A DNA stretch of 64,000 bases, taken from positions 1 to 64,000 of the forward strand of contig JANWHW010000029.1 in assembly GCA_025450195.1 (NCBI GenBank), written 5' to 3'. The notes beneath the pieces were generated by a model. The model was given only the letters and a program-made list of their open reading frames with translations. It made no database searches and was not told the DNA's origin. Made by a program: the position numbers and the translations under genes. This document shows, piece after piece, positions 42,407 to 51,333 of the stretch. Positions within the stretch are counted from its first letter, which is position 1. Each line of letters begins with the position of its first letter. Source of the DNA: Solirubrobacterales bacterium. GTDB taxonomy: Bacteria > Actinomycetota > Thermoleophilia > Solirubrobacterales > 70-9.

Positions 42407-43401
42407 CAGGCGGTCGCCCCGTATTTGCGCATCGCCCGCCTCGTGGCCCAGCCGGTGAGCGAGAACATCGCTGCCGAGAAGAGCAATACGGCCGCGATCG
42501 AGAACAGCGTTGCGTTCGCCGGCTTCGAGCCCAGAAGGTCGATGTTCTTGACGATCGTCGGCGCCAGCGGCCGCGAAGGCTCGTAGAGGAAGATCAAGCC
42601 GTCGGCGGGGTTGGGGGCGAAGGCCACCGAGCCCGAGATCATCGCCAGCATCACCGCCTCACCGATTGCCCGTGCCGTCGCCAGCACCGTTCCGGCGACG
42701 ATCGCCGGACGTGCGGTGCGCACCCTGACCTTCCAGGTTGTACGCCAGCGGTTTATGCCGAGCGCAAGCGACCCCTCCAGCCAGCCCGGTCTTACAGAGC
42801 GCAGCCCGTCGGAGAAGATCGACGTCATCAGCGGCGCGATCATCAAGGCCAGGATCAGCACCGCCGCCAACAGGCTGGAGCCGCTCAGCGAGACGACGCC
42901 CGCGACCGAGGCCTTCTGGGGCTCGGTGACCAGATGGTTGCCGATGAAGGGCACTAGCACCAGCACTCCCAGCAGGCCATAGATCACCGAGGGCACGCTG
43001 GCCAAGAAGCGGACGACCGGCGCCAGCACGTTGCTCATCCACTCCGGTGCGAACTCGACCAGGAAGACGGCGACGAACAACGAGCAAAAGAGAGCCAGCA
43101 GGACGGCCCCGCCGGTGATCAGGAAGGTGCTCCAGAGCAACTGCCAGGCGTGGAAGGTGTAGACGTCAGGCTCGGCGCCAAGGCCGGAGAGATAGATCAG
43201 GTTGATCTGCTCGTCGACATTGCCACCTGATCCAAACCAAGACAGCCCGTTGTGGGCAAAGGACGGCCAGGCCCTGACGAGGACCGTGACGATCAGGGCC
43301 AGCAGCAGTCCAACCACGGTGCAGACCAGCGCGCCGAGCATTTGCTCGGCGCGCTGGTCTGACCATCGGGGGCCGTACTCCTCGGGGCCGTACTCCTCCA
43401 C
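42406..43401 (-). CDS. pstC: Phosphate ABC transporter permease PstC
   Basis: Second membrane subunit, 331 residues with six helices and the EAA loop with LALGINRWRTTWKVRVRTARPAI. The N-terminus reads MEEYGPEEYGPRW, a short direct repeat. Starts immediately after pstS (pstS ends at 43402) and overlaps pstA. Confidence 0.92.
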   Translation of the reverse strand: MEEYGPEEYGPRWSDQRAEQMLGALVCTVVGLLLALIVTVLVRAWPSFAHNGLSWFGSGGNVDEQINLIYLSGLGAEPDVYTFHAWQLLWSTFLITGGAVLLALFCSLFVAVFLVEFAPEWMSNVLAPVVRFLASVPSVIYGLLGVLVLVPFIGNHLVTEPQKASVAGVVSLSGSSLLAAVLILALMIAPLMTSIFSDGLRSVRPGWLEGSLALGINRWRTTWKVRVRTARPAIVAGTVLATARAIGEAVMLAMISGSVAFAPNPADGLIFLYEPSRPLAPTIVKNIDLLGSKPANATLFSIAAVLLFSAAMFSLTGWATRRAMRKYGATA

Positions 43402-44241
43402 CTAGCGCCCTTTGCCCTTCGCCTTCTTATTGAAGGCCGGGACCGCGCCGGCCTTGAGGATCACTTCGCCGGCGAGCGGATTGCGCCGAGCCCAGTCGAT
43501 GAACTTCTGTAGTGCCGGGCTGACACCCGTGTTCGGTACCACCAGGAAGAGGTAGCGCGAAAGCGGGTACTTGAGCGGCTCGACGCTTATCTTCGATGCT
43601 TTGCAGGGAACGCCGTTGACCTTGAGCGTCTTCTGGCCGTGACCCTGCCAGGCGAGCCCGTCGTAGCCGATCGCGTTGGGGTCCTGCTTGACCGCGTTGG
43701 CGACCAGTCCGTCCGCGGTCAGCGCGTTCACGTTGGAGGACGGCAGTTCGTTGTTGAGGACCGCCTGGAGGAAGAAGTTGTATGTCCCTCCATTGGTATC
43801 GCGGCCGATCGGGTCGATCGTCGTATCCAGGCCGGAGCCCGGTATCTGGCTCCAGTTGGTGATCAGCCCGCGGTAGATGTCGTGGACCTGCTGGATCGAG
43901 ATGTTGGTGAGCTGGTTGTGCGGGTTGACGTCCATGCAGAGGCCATCGAGGAACATCTTGATGTAGGTAGTTCCCGCGTCGCTTGGCAGAGGCGTGCGGG
44001 CGTTGCCCGCGAACTGGCTGGTGCCGTTCTGCACGTCCTTGACACCGGCGTTGCCTCCGTTCGCCGTGTAGATGAAGTGGACTTTGTGGTTGACCTTCTT
44101 CGTGTAGGTGGCGAATAGCGCCTGCAGCACCGGCTGCATGGCAACCGAACCCGACCCGATCAGGGTCTGGGCACCGGCAGACGCCGGCACGACAAGCCCG
44201 AGGAGGGCGATCGCCGATATGGCGAGAGTCTTGTTTCTCAT
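43402..44241 (-). CDS. pstS: Phosphate-binding protein PstS
   Basis: Periplasmic/surface phosphate-binding subunit, 279 residues. Start ATG at 44241 with a GGAAGGAAG site; it is preceded by a longer in-frame start (44298) not supported by the signal peptide. Secretory signal ending SAGAQ; no lipobox. Phosphate-site elements TLIGSGSVAMQP, DVQNGTSQFAGNAR and GRDTNGGTYNFF are present. First gene of pstSCAB and the downstream lipoprotein, zinc-ribbon and phosphoesterase genes. Confidence 0.92.
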   Translation of the reverse strand: MRNKTLAISAIALLGLVVPASAGAQTLIGSGSVAMQPVLQALFATYTKKVNHKVHFIYTANGGNAGVKDVQNGTSQFAGNARTPLPSDAGTTYIKMFLDGLCMDVNPHNQLTNISIQQVHDIYRGLITNWSQIPGSGLDTTIDPIGRDTNGGTYNFFLQAVLNNELPSSNVNALTADGLVANAVKQDPNAIGYDGLAWQGHGQKTLKVNGVPCKASKISVEPLKYPLSRYLFLVVPNTGVSPALQKFIDWARRNPLAGEVILKAGAVPAFNKKAKGKGR

Positions 44242-44328
44242 GCGAGTTTGCTTCCTTCCTGCCGGGTACCAGAGTTTGTTTATTGGTTTGCTCGACAAGA
44301 ACCTACCAGCTTCTGTACTTTATTGACC

Positions 44329-44341
44329 TTCTTACTAAGAA
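44329..44341. promoter_or_regulatory. Palindrome in the pstS divergent promoter region
   Basis: TTCTTACTAAGAA is a perfect palindrome around a central C. It lies between the divergent pstS and the gene at 44376. Position and symmetry suggest a regulator site; it does not match the GTTCACC-type PHO box known from Streptomyces. Confidence 0.4.
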
Positions 44342-44375
44342 AGGCTACCCGGCGGCCTTGGATACGGAGGTTCAA

Positions 44376-45050
44376 TTGCTCAGCAGAAGACTGTCCAGGC
44401 CACGCGCGGCACTCGTGATCGCGGTGGCATCGGCGCTTGCCGCCGTGGTTGCCGTAACGCCGTCGCTGGCCGGGTCGTTCCTCACCTCGAAAAGAGCGGC
44501 GCATGTTTATCTCTCCAACAAGGAGGCGGCGGGGCTTTATTTGAAGAAAAAAGCGGCCGGCAACCTCTATGTGGAGAAGGCGACGGCGCCGCTGCAGCCT
44601 GTGGTCGGCATCGCGGCCGGGTCTGCCGTCTTCGGGCCGACCTCGGCGACGACGCCGGGATACATCCCCACCGTGTTCACGTCCTTCGGGACCCCCGGCA
44701 TCGCGCCGGCGGTGGTGACGTTCTCCGGCTCGGCTACGTGCACGGCGGCAAAACCGTCCGCTGACCTGGCCTGCCCGATTCAGATCCTCGTCGATGGCCA
44801 GACGACCGGCAAAGTGAACTTCGCGCCGGCGACTGCCGAATCACCGGCGCCGGTCGCTCTCGTCCACACGGTGATGCAGACGACGGTCTTGCAGAAAGGC
44901 GGTCACACCGTGGCTATCCAGTACGCGGGCGCGAAAAACGTGACCTTCACGCTGAAAGGCTGGAATCTGGCTGTGCAGGCTTACCCCGAAAGGCCAGAAG
45001 AGCCGGAAGTGACGAGCGGCGCCAAAGGCACTGGAGGCAAAGGCAGGTAG
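44376..45050 (+). CDS. Secreted repeat-containing protein divergent from pst
   Basis: 224 residues from a TTG at 44376, chosen because CGGAGG lies 5 bases before it and the signal follows at once. A signal peptide (ALVIAVASALAAVVAV) precedes a short repeat of AAHVYLSNKEAAGLYLKKKAAGNLYV type; the rest is a beta-rich domain with two Cys (CTAAKPSADLAC). Likely exported, surface associated. Function unknown. A terminator-like hairpin follows. Confidence 0.65.
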   Translation: MLSRRLSRPRAALVIAVASALAAVVAVTPSLAGSFLTSKRAAHVYLSNKEAAGLYLKKKAAGNLYVEKATAPLQPVVGIAAGSAVFGPTSATTPGYIPTVFTSFGTPGIAPAVVTFSGSATCTAAKPSADLACPIQILVDGQTTGKVNFAPATAESPAPVALVHTVMQTTVLQKGGHTVAIQYAGAKNVTFTLKGWNLAVQAYPERPEEPEVTSGAKGTGGKGR

Positions 45051-45061
45051 TCGCCACAGGA

Positions 45062-45106
45062 CCGATCGGGATCGCGCTGCGGGGGTTGTGGCGCGGTCCC
45101 GATCGG
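45062..45106 (+). terminator. Hairpin after 45050 gene
   Basis: CCGATCGGGATCGCGC (45062-45077) pairs with GCGCGGTCCCGATCGG (45091-45106) with one mismatch and a G-rich loop. No T-run. Located 12 bases after the stop. Confidence 0.6.
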
Positions 45107-45142
45107 ACTTCGCTCTGTGAAGCACGGGGTGCGGGGCGAGGT

Positions 45143-45263
45143 CTAGATGGTTGATTCCACAACCCTCTGACGACTACAGCCGCATCGAGTCTGCAGTTAC
45201 CCACCCATAGTGGGGGTAACTGCAGACTCGTCGCACCCGCGCTGCGTGGAATCAACCATTTAG
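45143..45263. repeat. 121-bp nested palindrome
   Basis: Outer arms CTAGATGGTTGATTCCAC (45143-45160) and their complement (45246-45263) match at 17 of 18 positions. Inner arms CGAGTCTGCAGTTACCC (45186-45202) and 45214-45230 match perfectly. The two arm pairs are separated by about 25 and 15 bases. The right outer arm overlaps the stop codon of the small gene at 45260. Could be a MITE-like insertion, a bidirectional terminator or a structured RNA. Confidence 0.8.
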
Positions 45264-45487
45264 GTGCGTGGTGGGCGAGGCAGGGAGCTGCCGAGGACGA
45301 GGCGCGCTCGGTAGTAGAGGGCCTCATAGGTCTGCGTGTCCAGCTCGGGCGATCCGTTCGACGTGGGGGGTCCCTGGCGGGCGTCGTCGCGCTTGCTCGG
45401 CTCAGGCCCGAGGTTTCTCTCGTGCAGTACGCCGGTCAGTGTGCCGTGGGAAACGAATGTCGTTGCGCTGGGGGGCGGGCTGCTCAT
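45260..45487 (-). CDS. Small hypothetical protein with strong SD site
   Basis: 75 residues, Ser/Pro-rich, no signal or membrane segment. A near-perfect AAAGGAGGGGA Shine-Dalgarno sequence (minus strand) precedes the ATG at 45487, which supports translation. No family is recognised. Divergent from the PhoD-type gene, with a palindrome (45511-45527) between. Confidence 0.55.
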   Translation of the reverse strand: MSSPPPSATTFVSHGTLTGVLHERNLGPEPSKRDDARQGPPTSNGSPELDTQTYEALYYRARLVLGSSLPRPPRT

Positions 45488-45510
45488 CTCTCCCCTCCTT
45501 TCGTAGTTTG

Positions 45511-45527
45511 TTGAGTATATAACTCAA
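45511..45527. promoter_or_regulatory. Operator-like palindrome upstream of PhoD
   Basis: TTGAGTATATAACTCAA, perfect arms TTGAGT/ACTCAA around ATATA, in the divergent intergenic region between the small gene at 45487 and the PhoD-type gene. Arm symmetry and A+T core suggest a repressor site and/or promoter. Confidence 0.45.
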
Positions 45528-45572
45528 GAATAGCAGGTGAGGCTGGAGGGGCTGGGGGGTAGGAGGGTCCAC

Positions 45573-47219
45573 ATGCCCCAGCTCGTGCTCGGCCCGCTGC
45601 TTCGCTACGTCTCCGAAACCGAGGCGAGCGTCTGGGTGGAGACGGATGAGCCGTGCGAGGTCGAGGTGCTAGGCCACCGCGAGCCGACTTTCGGCGTCGC
45701 CGGACACCACTACGCCCTAGTGCGGATCGAGAGCCTCGAGCCGGGCGGCTTCTACGAGTACGAGGTCGCCTTGGATGGTGAGCGGCGCTGGCCGCTGCCG
45801 AGCAGCGACCTGCCGCCCAGCGCGATTCGCACCTTCTTGCCCGGCAAGCCGATCGACATCTGCTTCGGCTCCTGCCGGGTTGCCGTCCCGCACGAGGAGC
45901 CCTACACGCAGACAAAAGACGAACACGAGGATGGGCACGAGCTCGACGCTCTGCGCGTGCTGGCGGCGCAGATGGCGCGCCAAGAGCGCAGCGAGTGGCC
46001 TGAGCTGCTCTTCCTGCTCGGTGACCAGATCTATGTGGACGAGGGCTCGCCGCGGACGCGGGAGAAGATTCGTGCCCGCCGCGACACGGACGAGCCGCCT
46101 GGCGAGGAGGTCGTCGACTTCGAGGAGTACAGCTGGCTCTATGAGGAGTCCTGGAGCGACCCGCTGATCCGCTGGCTTTTCTCGACGGTCTCGGTCTCGA
46201 TGGCCTGGGACGACCACGACATGAGCGATGACTGGAACATCTCGCGCTCCTGGCACGAGGAGATGGATCGCAAGGAGTGGTGGCACGAGCGCGCCATCGA
46301 CGGGATCGCCAGCTACTGGATCTACCAGCACCTCGGCAACCTCTCGCTGCGCGAGCTCGACGAGAGCGAGATCTACTCGCGGGTGCGTGGCAACCGCGAT
46401 GCGACCGATGTCTTGCGCGGCTGGGCGAAGGAAATCGAGACGACCGCGGCCGGCACGCGCTGGAGCTTTTGCCGCGACATCGATGGCGTGCGAGCGCTCT
46501 TCCTCGACTCGCGCGCGGCCCGCGTGCTCAGCGAGGATCGTCGCTCGATGTTCGACGAGAAAGTCTGGGAGTGGATCGTCGACCATGCCAGCGGTGACTT
46601 CGACCACCTCGTGATCGGGACCACGGTCCCATACCTCCTCTCTCCCGGCTTCCACCACCTCGAGGCCTGGAACGAGCGGCTCTGCGATGGCGCCTGGGGC
46701 GGTGCGCTCGAGCGGCCGAGCGAGCGGTTGCGCCGCGCCCTCGACTTCGACCACTGGGCAGCCTTCCAGTTCTCCTTCCGCCGCCTGCGTGAGCTGCTCG
46801 AAGAGGTCGGCTCGGGGAAGCGGGGCAAAGCGCCGGCCTCGATCGTGATCCTCTCGGGCGACGTCCACCATGCTTACCTCTGCGAGATTGCCTTCAAGCG
46901 CGACGCCGGTATGAAGAGCCCTGTCTACCAGGCGGTTTGCTCTCCCTACCGCAACCCGCTCGGGCGGGGCGAGCGGCGCGTCATACGCACCGGCTTCTCG
47001 CGACCGTTCGCCGCTTTCGCTCGCGGCCTGGCTCACGCTGCCGGCGCCCCAGACCCAGGCGTTCGCTGGCGGCTCCTAGAGGGCCCCTACTTCGACAATC
47101 AGGTGGCGACGCTGCGCCTCGACGGCCGTGAGGCGATCGCCCGTCTCGACAAGACGGTCACCGGCGAGGCAGATGATGGGGATGGGCTGGAGAAGACCTT
47201 CGAGCGCCGCTTGGCCTAA
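45573..47219 (+). CDS. PhoD-type alkaline phosphatase
   Basis: 548 residues. PhoD-family phosphodiesterase/phosphatase: CFGSC, LLGDQIYVD, WDDHDMSDDWN and SGDVHHAY are the metal-ligand and catalytic motifs. No Tat signal is visible, unlike typical secreted PhoD; the ATG at 45573, after AGGAGGG, leaves only a beta-rich N-terminal domain. Cytoplasmic location or a start error upstream is possible; the in-frame start at 45537 does not add a signal. Near the pst unit (about 1.3 kb). Confidence 0.85.
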   Translation: MPQLVLGPLLRYVSETEASVWVETDEPCEVEVLGHREPTFGVAGHHYALVRIESLEPGGFYEYEVALDGERRWPLPSSDLPPSAIRTFLPGKPIDICFGSCRVAVPHEEPYTQTKDEHEDGHELDALRVLAAQMARQERSEWPELLFLLGDQIYVDEGSPRTREKIRARRDTDEPPGEEVVDFEEYSWLYEESWSDPLIRWLFSTVSVSMAWDDHDMSDDWNISRSWHEEMDRKEWWHERAIDGIASYWIYQHLGNLSLRELDESEIYSRVRGNRDATDVLRGWAKEIETTAAGTRWSFCRDIDGVRALFLDSRAARVLSEDRRSMFDEKVWEWIVDHASGDFDHLVIGTTVPYLLSPGFHHLEAWNERLCDGAWGGALERPSERLRRALDFDHWAAFQFSFRRLRELLEEVGSGKRGKAPASIVILSGDVHHAYLCEIAFKRDAGMKSPVYQAVCSPYRNPLGRGERRVIRTGFSRPFAAFARGLAHAAGAPDPGVRWRLLEGPYFDNQVATLRLDGREAIARLDKTVTGEADDGDGLEKTFERRLA

Positions 47220-47220
47220 T

Positions 47221-47273
47221 GGCGAAATGGGGCGGGGCGCCACCCGGCAAAAAGGGCGCCCCACCCCGTTTGC
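47221..47273. terminator. Bidirectional terminator between PhoD and cysA
   Basis: GGGGCGGGGCGCC (47229-47241) pairs with GGCGCCCCACCCC (47255-47267), one mismatch, and outer GGCGAAAT/GTTTGCC extend it. It sits between convergent genes with A and T tracts on each side. Confidence 0.75.
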
Positions 47274-47277
47274 CCCT

Positions 47278-48318
47278 TCAAACGGCTGCAGATACCTCTG
47301 CGTCGTCGCCGCCCTGCCCACCGGAGGGAGTCGAGGCCCCCTGGCGATCGGGCGATGACCCATCACCGTTGAAGCTCTTTGTTTGGCCTGGTCGCAGGTG
47401 GACGATCTGGCCCTCGCGCAGCTCGAGCTTCTGAAGCTCGCTGCGGGTTAGCTGTGCCCAGACCTCGGTCCCGTCGCCGAGCACGAACTCCACCCGGATC
47501 TCGAAACCGAGGGCAACGATCCGCTGCACCATCGCCTCCTCGGTGCGCTCGTCGGGGTCGAGGACGACCTCCATGTCGTGCGGGCGCACGAAGTGCTCGC
47601 CGAGCCTGTTGACCTCGCCGACGAAGCTCATCACGAACTCGTTGGCGGGATGGTCGTAGAGGTCATCGGCCGTGCCCGATTGCTCGACCCGGCCTTCGTT
47701 CATCACGACCAGCTGCTCGGCGACGTCCATCGCCTCCTCCTGGTCATGGGTGACGAAGATCGTCGTCACGTGCATCTCGTCGTGGAGGCGACGCAGCCAG
47801 GTGCGCAGGTCCTTGCGGACCTTGGCGTCGAGCGCCCCGAATGGCTCGTCGAGCAGCAATACCTGCGGCTCCACGGCGAGCGCCCGGGCCAGTGCCATCC
47901 GCTGGCGCTGGCCACCGGAGAGCTGGTCGGGGTAGCGCTCGGCAAGCCCGTCTAGCTGAACGAGGCGCAGCAGCTCGTGTACCCGGTCGCTGATCTTGGC
48001 CTTGTCCCATTTGCGGATCTTCAGCCCGAAGGCGACATTCCCGAACACCGTCATGTGCTTGAAGGCGGCGTAGTGCTGGAAGACGAAGCCGACCTCTCGC
48101 TTTTGCGCCGGCGTCGCTGTCGCGTCCTGGCCGTTGATTACGACCTGGCCGGCATCGAGCGTCTCAAGCCCGGCGATCGCCCGCAGCAACGTTGACTTGC
48201 CGCTGCCGCTGGGCCCGAGCAACGCCGTCAGCGAGCCGTCGGGCACGTCTATCGAAACATTGTCAAGAGCCTGAAAGTCACCGAAGCGCTTGCGCGCTCC
48301 CTCGACTGCGATTCCCAT
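47278..48318 (-). CDS. cysA: Sulfate ABC transporter ATP-binding protein CysA
   Basis: ATPase of the sulfate/thiosulfate importer. The 346-residue protein has [37 protein letters not shown] and a C-terminal regulatory/TOBE-like domain ([12 protein letters not shown]). The 40-residue tail is low in complexity. Overlaps cysW by one base; last gene of the operon. Confidence 0.92.
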   Translation of the reverse strand: MGIAVEGARKRFGDFQALDNVSIDVPDGSLTALLGPSGSGKSTLLRAIAGLETLDAGQVVINGQDATATPAQKREVGFVFQHYAAFKHMTVFGNVAFGLKIRKWDKAKISDRVHELLRLVQLDGLAERYPDQLSGGQRQRMALARALAVEPQVLLLDEPFGALDAKVRKDLRTWLRRLHDEMHVTTIFVTHDQEEAMDVAEQLVVMNEGRVEQSGTADDLYDHPANEFVMSFVGEVNRLGEHFVRPHDMEVVLDPDERTEEAMVQRIVALGFEIRVEFVLGDGTEVWAQLTRSELQKLELREGQIVHLRPGQTKSFNGDGSSPDRQGASTPSGGQGGDDAEVSAAV

Positions 48319-49190
48319 CAGGAACCCTCCTTTGCATTGGATGTTGAGATCGGAACGTCACCCGTGATCGGGATCGGCCCGCTGGCCTGTGCTTTTGTTT
48401 TGCGGCCGCCGATGCTCATCAGCAGCAGGGTGGTCAGGGCGAGTAGGGCGAGGACGATCGCGCCGGCGTAGGCGGCTTCCTCATTGAATTGCTCGAAGGC
48501 CTTGGCCACGAACAGAGGCAGCGTTTCCGTCTTGCCCGAGATCGACCCTGAGACGATCGTCACCGCGCCGAACTCGCCCAGCACGCGGGCGGTGGTGAGG
48601 ACGACGCCATAGGCCACGCCCCAGCGGATCGCCGGCAGGGTCACTCGCCAGAAGGTCTGCCAACCGTTGGCCCCAAGGGTCGAGGCCGCTTGCTCCTGCT
48701 CGGTCCCGATCTCCTGGAGAACGGGGACCACCTCGCGAACCACGAACGGCAGTGAGACGAAGACGCTGGCGAGAACCATCCCCGGGGTCGAGAAGAGGAC
48801 CTGGACGCCCCATTCGCTCAGTGTTGGCCCGAACCAGCCGTCGTTGCCGTAGAGCAGGAACAGCGAGAGGCCGACGACGATCGGGGAGATCGCGAAGGGG
48901 AGGTTGATGATCCCGTCCAGCACCGCGTTGCCCTTCCACTGGTGGCGGACGAGCAGCAGTGCGCAGCCGATCCCGAAGAGGGTGTTGAGGGGGACGGCGA
49001 TTGCGACCATCAGCAGCGTCAGGTAGATCGCGTGCACAGCATCGGGTGAAGTCATCGCTTCGATCGGCGGTCCGAGACCGTGCTCGAAGGTCTTGTAGAA
49101 GATCATTCCGACCGGGGCCAGCAGCAACAGGCCGAGGTAGCCGAGCGCGAGAGAGCGCAGTCCCCATTTGGCGGGCTTGGTGGGGGTCAT
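48318..49190 (-). CDS. cysW: Sulfate ABC transporter permease CysW
   Basis: Membrane subunit, 290 residues, about six helices. EAA loop with [23 protein letters not shown] and [13 protein letters not shown], as in CysW. Its ATG overlaps the cysT stop by 4 bases. Confidence 0.9.
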   Translation of the reverse strand: MTPTKPAKWGLRSLALGYLGLLLLAPVGMIFYKTFEHGLGPPIEAMTSPDAVHAIYLTLLMVAIAVPLNTLFGIGCALLLVRHQWKGNAVLDGIINLPFAISPIVVGLSLFLLYGNDGWFGPTLSEWGVQVLFSTPGMVLASVFVSLPFVVREVVPVLQEIGTEQEQAASTLGANGWQTFWRVTLPAIRWGVAYGVVLTTARVLGEFGAVTIVSGSISGKTETLPLFVAKAFEQFNEEAAYAGAIVLALLALTTLLLMSIGGRKTKAQASGPIPITGDVPISTSNAKEGS

Positions 49191-50086
49191 GGGCCGACAC
49201 CTCCGCCGCGACTGAGGAGCCGATTGAAGATGCGTGCGAAAACGCCTCGCTTCTCCCCGTGGACACCAGAGCGAGCGAAGAGGCTGACACCGATCAGCAG
49301 CGCCAGCGAGATCGCCAGCAGCACGACCGAGACGGAGGCGGCGCCGGAGACGTTGCCTGACTCGATCTGGCTGCGGATGAAGACCGAGGAGACCTCGGTG
49401 TCGAAGGGGATGTTGCCCGAGATCAGAATCACCGAGCCGTACTCGCCCAGCGCCCGCGCGAAGGCGAGCAGGATGCCGGCGATGATGCCCGGCACGAGGT
49501 TGGGGAAGATGATCCGCCGGAAGACGGTGAAGCCACCGGCCCCGAGCGAGGTCGCCGCCTCCTCCATCTCACGGTCCATCTCCATCAGCAGCGGCTGCAC
49601 TGCGCGGACGACGAAGGGCAGGGTGATGAAGCAGAGCGCCACCACGATCGCCACCCTGGTGAAGGCGATGTTGATGCCGAACGGGCTCTCAGACCCATAG
49701 AGCGTCAACAGCGTCAGCCCCGCGACGATCGTCGGCAGCGCGAAGGGGAGGTCGATCACGGCGTTGACGGCCCCCTTGCCGGGGAAGTCGTCGCGGACCA
49801 AAACCCAGGCGATGATCGTGCCGAAGACGGCGTTGATCGCAACAACGATCAACGAGCAGATGACGGTCAGTTTCAGTGCCGCCAGCGACTGGGCGCCGGT
49901 GACCGAGTCCCAGAAGGCGCTGAGCCCGCCGCTGGTCGACTCAGCGACCACCGCCGCCAGCGGCAGCATCACCATCAGAGACAGGTAGAGCACGACCATG
50001 CCTCGACCGAGGCCGACGCCGAGCCCGGGCAGGCGGATGCCTGCCCGGGGTGCTGCGGGTGCTGCTGTGCTTGCCGGGTTATTCAT
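49187..50086 (-). CDS. cysT: Sulfate ABC transporter permease CysT
   Basis: Membrane subunit, 299 residues. EAA loop region EEAATSLGAGGFTVFRRIIFPNL and ALGEYGSVILISGN, typical of CysT/CysU. It lies 2 bases after the binding-protein gene. Confidence 0.9.
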   Translation of the reverse strand: MNNPASTAAPAAPRAGIRLPGLGVGLGRGMVVLYLSLMVMLPLAAVVAESTSGGLSAFWDSVTGAQSLAALKLTVICSLIVVAINAVFGTIIAWVLVRDDFPGKGAVNAVIDLPFALPTIVAGLTLLTLYGSESPFGINIAFTRVAIVVALCFITLPFVVRAVQPLLMEMDREMEEAATSLGAGGFTVFRRIIFPNLVPGIIAGILLAFARALGEYGSVILISGNIPFDTEVSSVFIRSQIESGNVSGAASVSVVLLAISLALLIGVSLFARSGVHGEKRGVFARIFNRLLSRGGGVGP

Positions 50087-50088
50087 GC

Positions 50089-51129
50089 TTAGCCGCTAGT
50101 GGAGACCCCGAGTTCCTTCTCGATCTCGGCCACTGAGCCGGTTTCGTCATCGAAGAACTCGTCGTTGACCTTTTCCCAGCCGCCGAACTCGTCGATCGTG
50201 AACAGGTCCGCGGGGGTCGGGAACTGCTTCTCGTCGACCAGATCGGGATTGACCGGCCGGTAGCCGTTCTCGGCCCAGATTTCCTGGCCGGCATCGGACC
50301 AGATGAAGTCGAGGAACTTCTGCGCGGACTCCGGAGCGTCTTTGGTAACCGCGATCGGAGTCTCGATCAGGATCGTGCTGGGCGGGATTACGTAATCGAC
50401 CTCCTCGCCCTCGGTCTGAGCCTTGATCGCCTCGTTCTCGTAGCCGAGGAGCACATCGCCCTCGCCCTGGGTGAAGGCGGCAAGTGCGTCACGGGCGCTG
50501 CCCGGCTGGACCACCGTCTTCTCGAGCACGGTCTTGACGGCGTTGAGTGCCTCCTGCGGGGACTTGCCCTCGTGCAGCTGCGAGCCGTAGATCGCCATGA
50601 TGTTCCAGCGGGCGGCTCCAGAGCTGAACGGGTTGGGGGTGATGATGTCGACGTCCTTGGTAAGGAGATCGTCGATTGACTCGAGGCCCTCGGGGTTTCC
50701 GCTGCGGACGGTCATCACCATCACCGAGTCCTGGGCGATGCCGTTGTATTGCTGCTTGTCCCAGTCGGGTGCAACCTGGCCGGATTCGACCAAGCGGATC
50801 ATGTCGCCGCCCTGGGCGAAGTGGACTACCGAGGCCGGCTGGCCTGCCTCGACGGCGCGGCTCTGATCGCCGGAGGCGCCGAAGGAGTTGCTGAAGCTGA
50901 CGTCGGCCCCGTCGGAAGTCGCTTGGAAGCCAGGCTCGAGCGCTTCCTCATAGACGGCCTCTGGGGTGGAGTAGCCGACGATGTCGAGTGCTCCGCCGTC
51001 GCTGGAGGCGGAACTGTCATCGCTACCGCCGCAACCCGCCACGGCGATCGCTGCTGCGAGCGTCAATAGAGCGGCCAAGAGGCTGATGCTGAAGCTGCGC
51101 TGCCGGGTTGCCTTGGGAGCGTTTCGCAT
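50089..51129 (-). CDS. Sulfate-binding lipoprotein
   Basis: Extracytoplasmic sulfate/thiosulfate-binding protein, 346 residues. A lipoprotein signal (AIAVAGC) is followed by a Sbp/CysP-type body with VSFSNSFGASGDQSRAVEAGQPA and TPNPFSSGAARWNIMAIYG. First gene of the binding protein-cysT-cysW-cysA operon. Upstream are two direct TTGACTG repeats (51150-51156, 51167-51173). Confidence 0.9.
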   Translation of the reverse strand: MRNAPKATRQRSFSISLLAALLTLAAAIAVAGCGGSDDSSASSDGGALDIVGYSTPEAVYEEALEPGFQATSDGADVSFSNSFGASGDQSRAVEAGQPASVVHFAQGGDMIRLVESGQVAPDWDKQQYNGIAQDSVMVMTVRSGNPEGLESIDDLLTKDVDIITPNPFSSGAARWNIMAIYGSQLHEGKSPQEALNAVKTVLEKTVVQPGSARDALAAFTQGEGDVLLGYENEAIKAQTEGEEVDYVIPPSTILIETPIAVTKDAPESAQKFLDFIWSDAGQEIWAENGYRPVNPDLVDEKQFPTPADLFTIDEFGGWEKVNDEFFDDETGSVAEIEKELGVSTSG

Positions 51130-51149
51130 AAAAAGGATTCCCTTCTTTC

Positions 51150-51173
51150 TTGACTGGTTTAGTTTTTTGACTG
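51150..51173. promoter_or_regulatory. TTGACTG direct repeat upstream of the sulfate operon
   Basis: Two TTGACTG heptamers at 51150 and 51167, 17 bases apart start to start. They lie 21-44 bases from the binding-protein ATG. Could be a regulator site or, on the plus strand, a -35-like element. Confidence 0.35.
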
Positions 51174-51247
51174 ATTAAGTATGGAAGAGGCGGCACGGTA
51201 GCACAATGTTGATCGGAAAAGTCGTCATTCTCTTTTACGCGACTTCA

Positions 51248-51292
51248 TGCGCATCACGTTCGGGTGGAAATGAGCCCTTTTCGTGATGCGCA
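51248..51292. promoter_or_regulatory. Inverted repeat between sulfate operon and dehalogenase gene
   Basis: TGCGCATCACG (51248-51258) and CGTGATGCGCA (51282-51292) pair perfectly across 23 bases. In a divergent promoter region, a paired operator or a hairpin is possible. Confidence 0.4.
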
Positions 51293-51333
51293 GGCCTCAG
51301 GTTGCTGGGGCCGCGGATAGACTCGGGCAGCCG

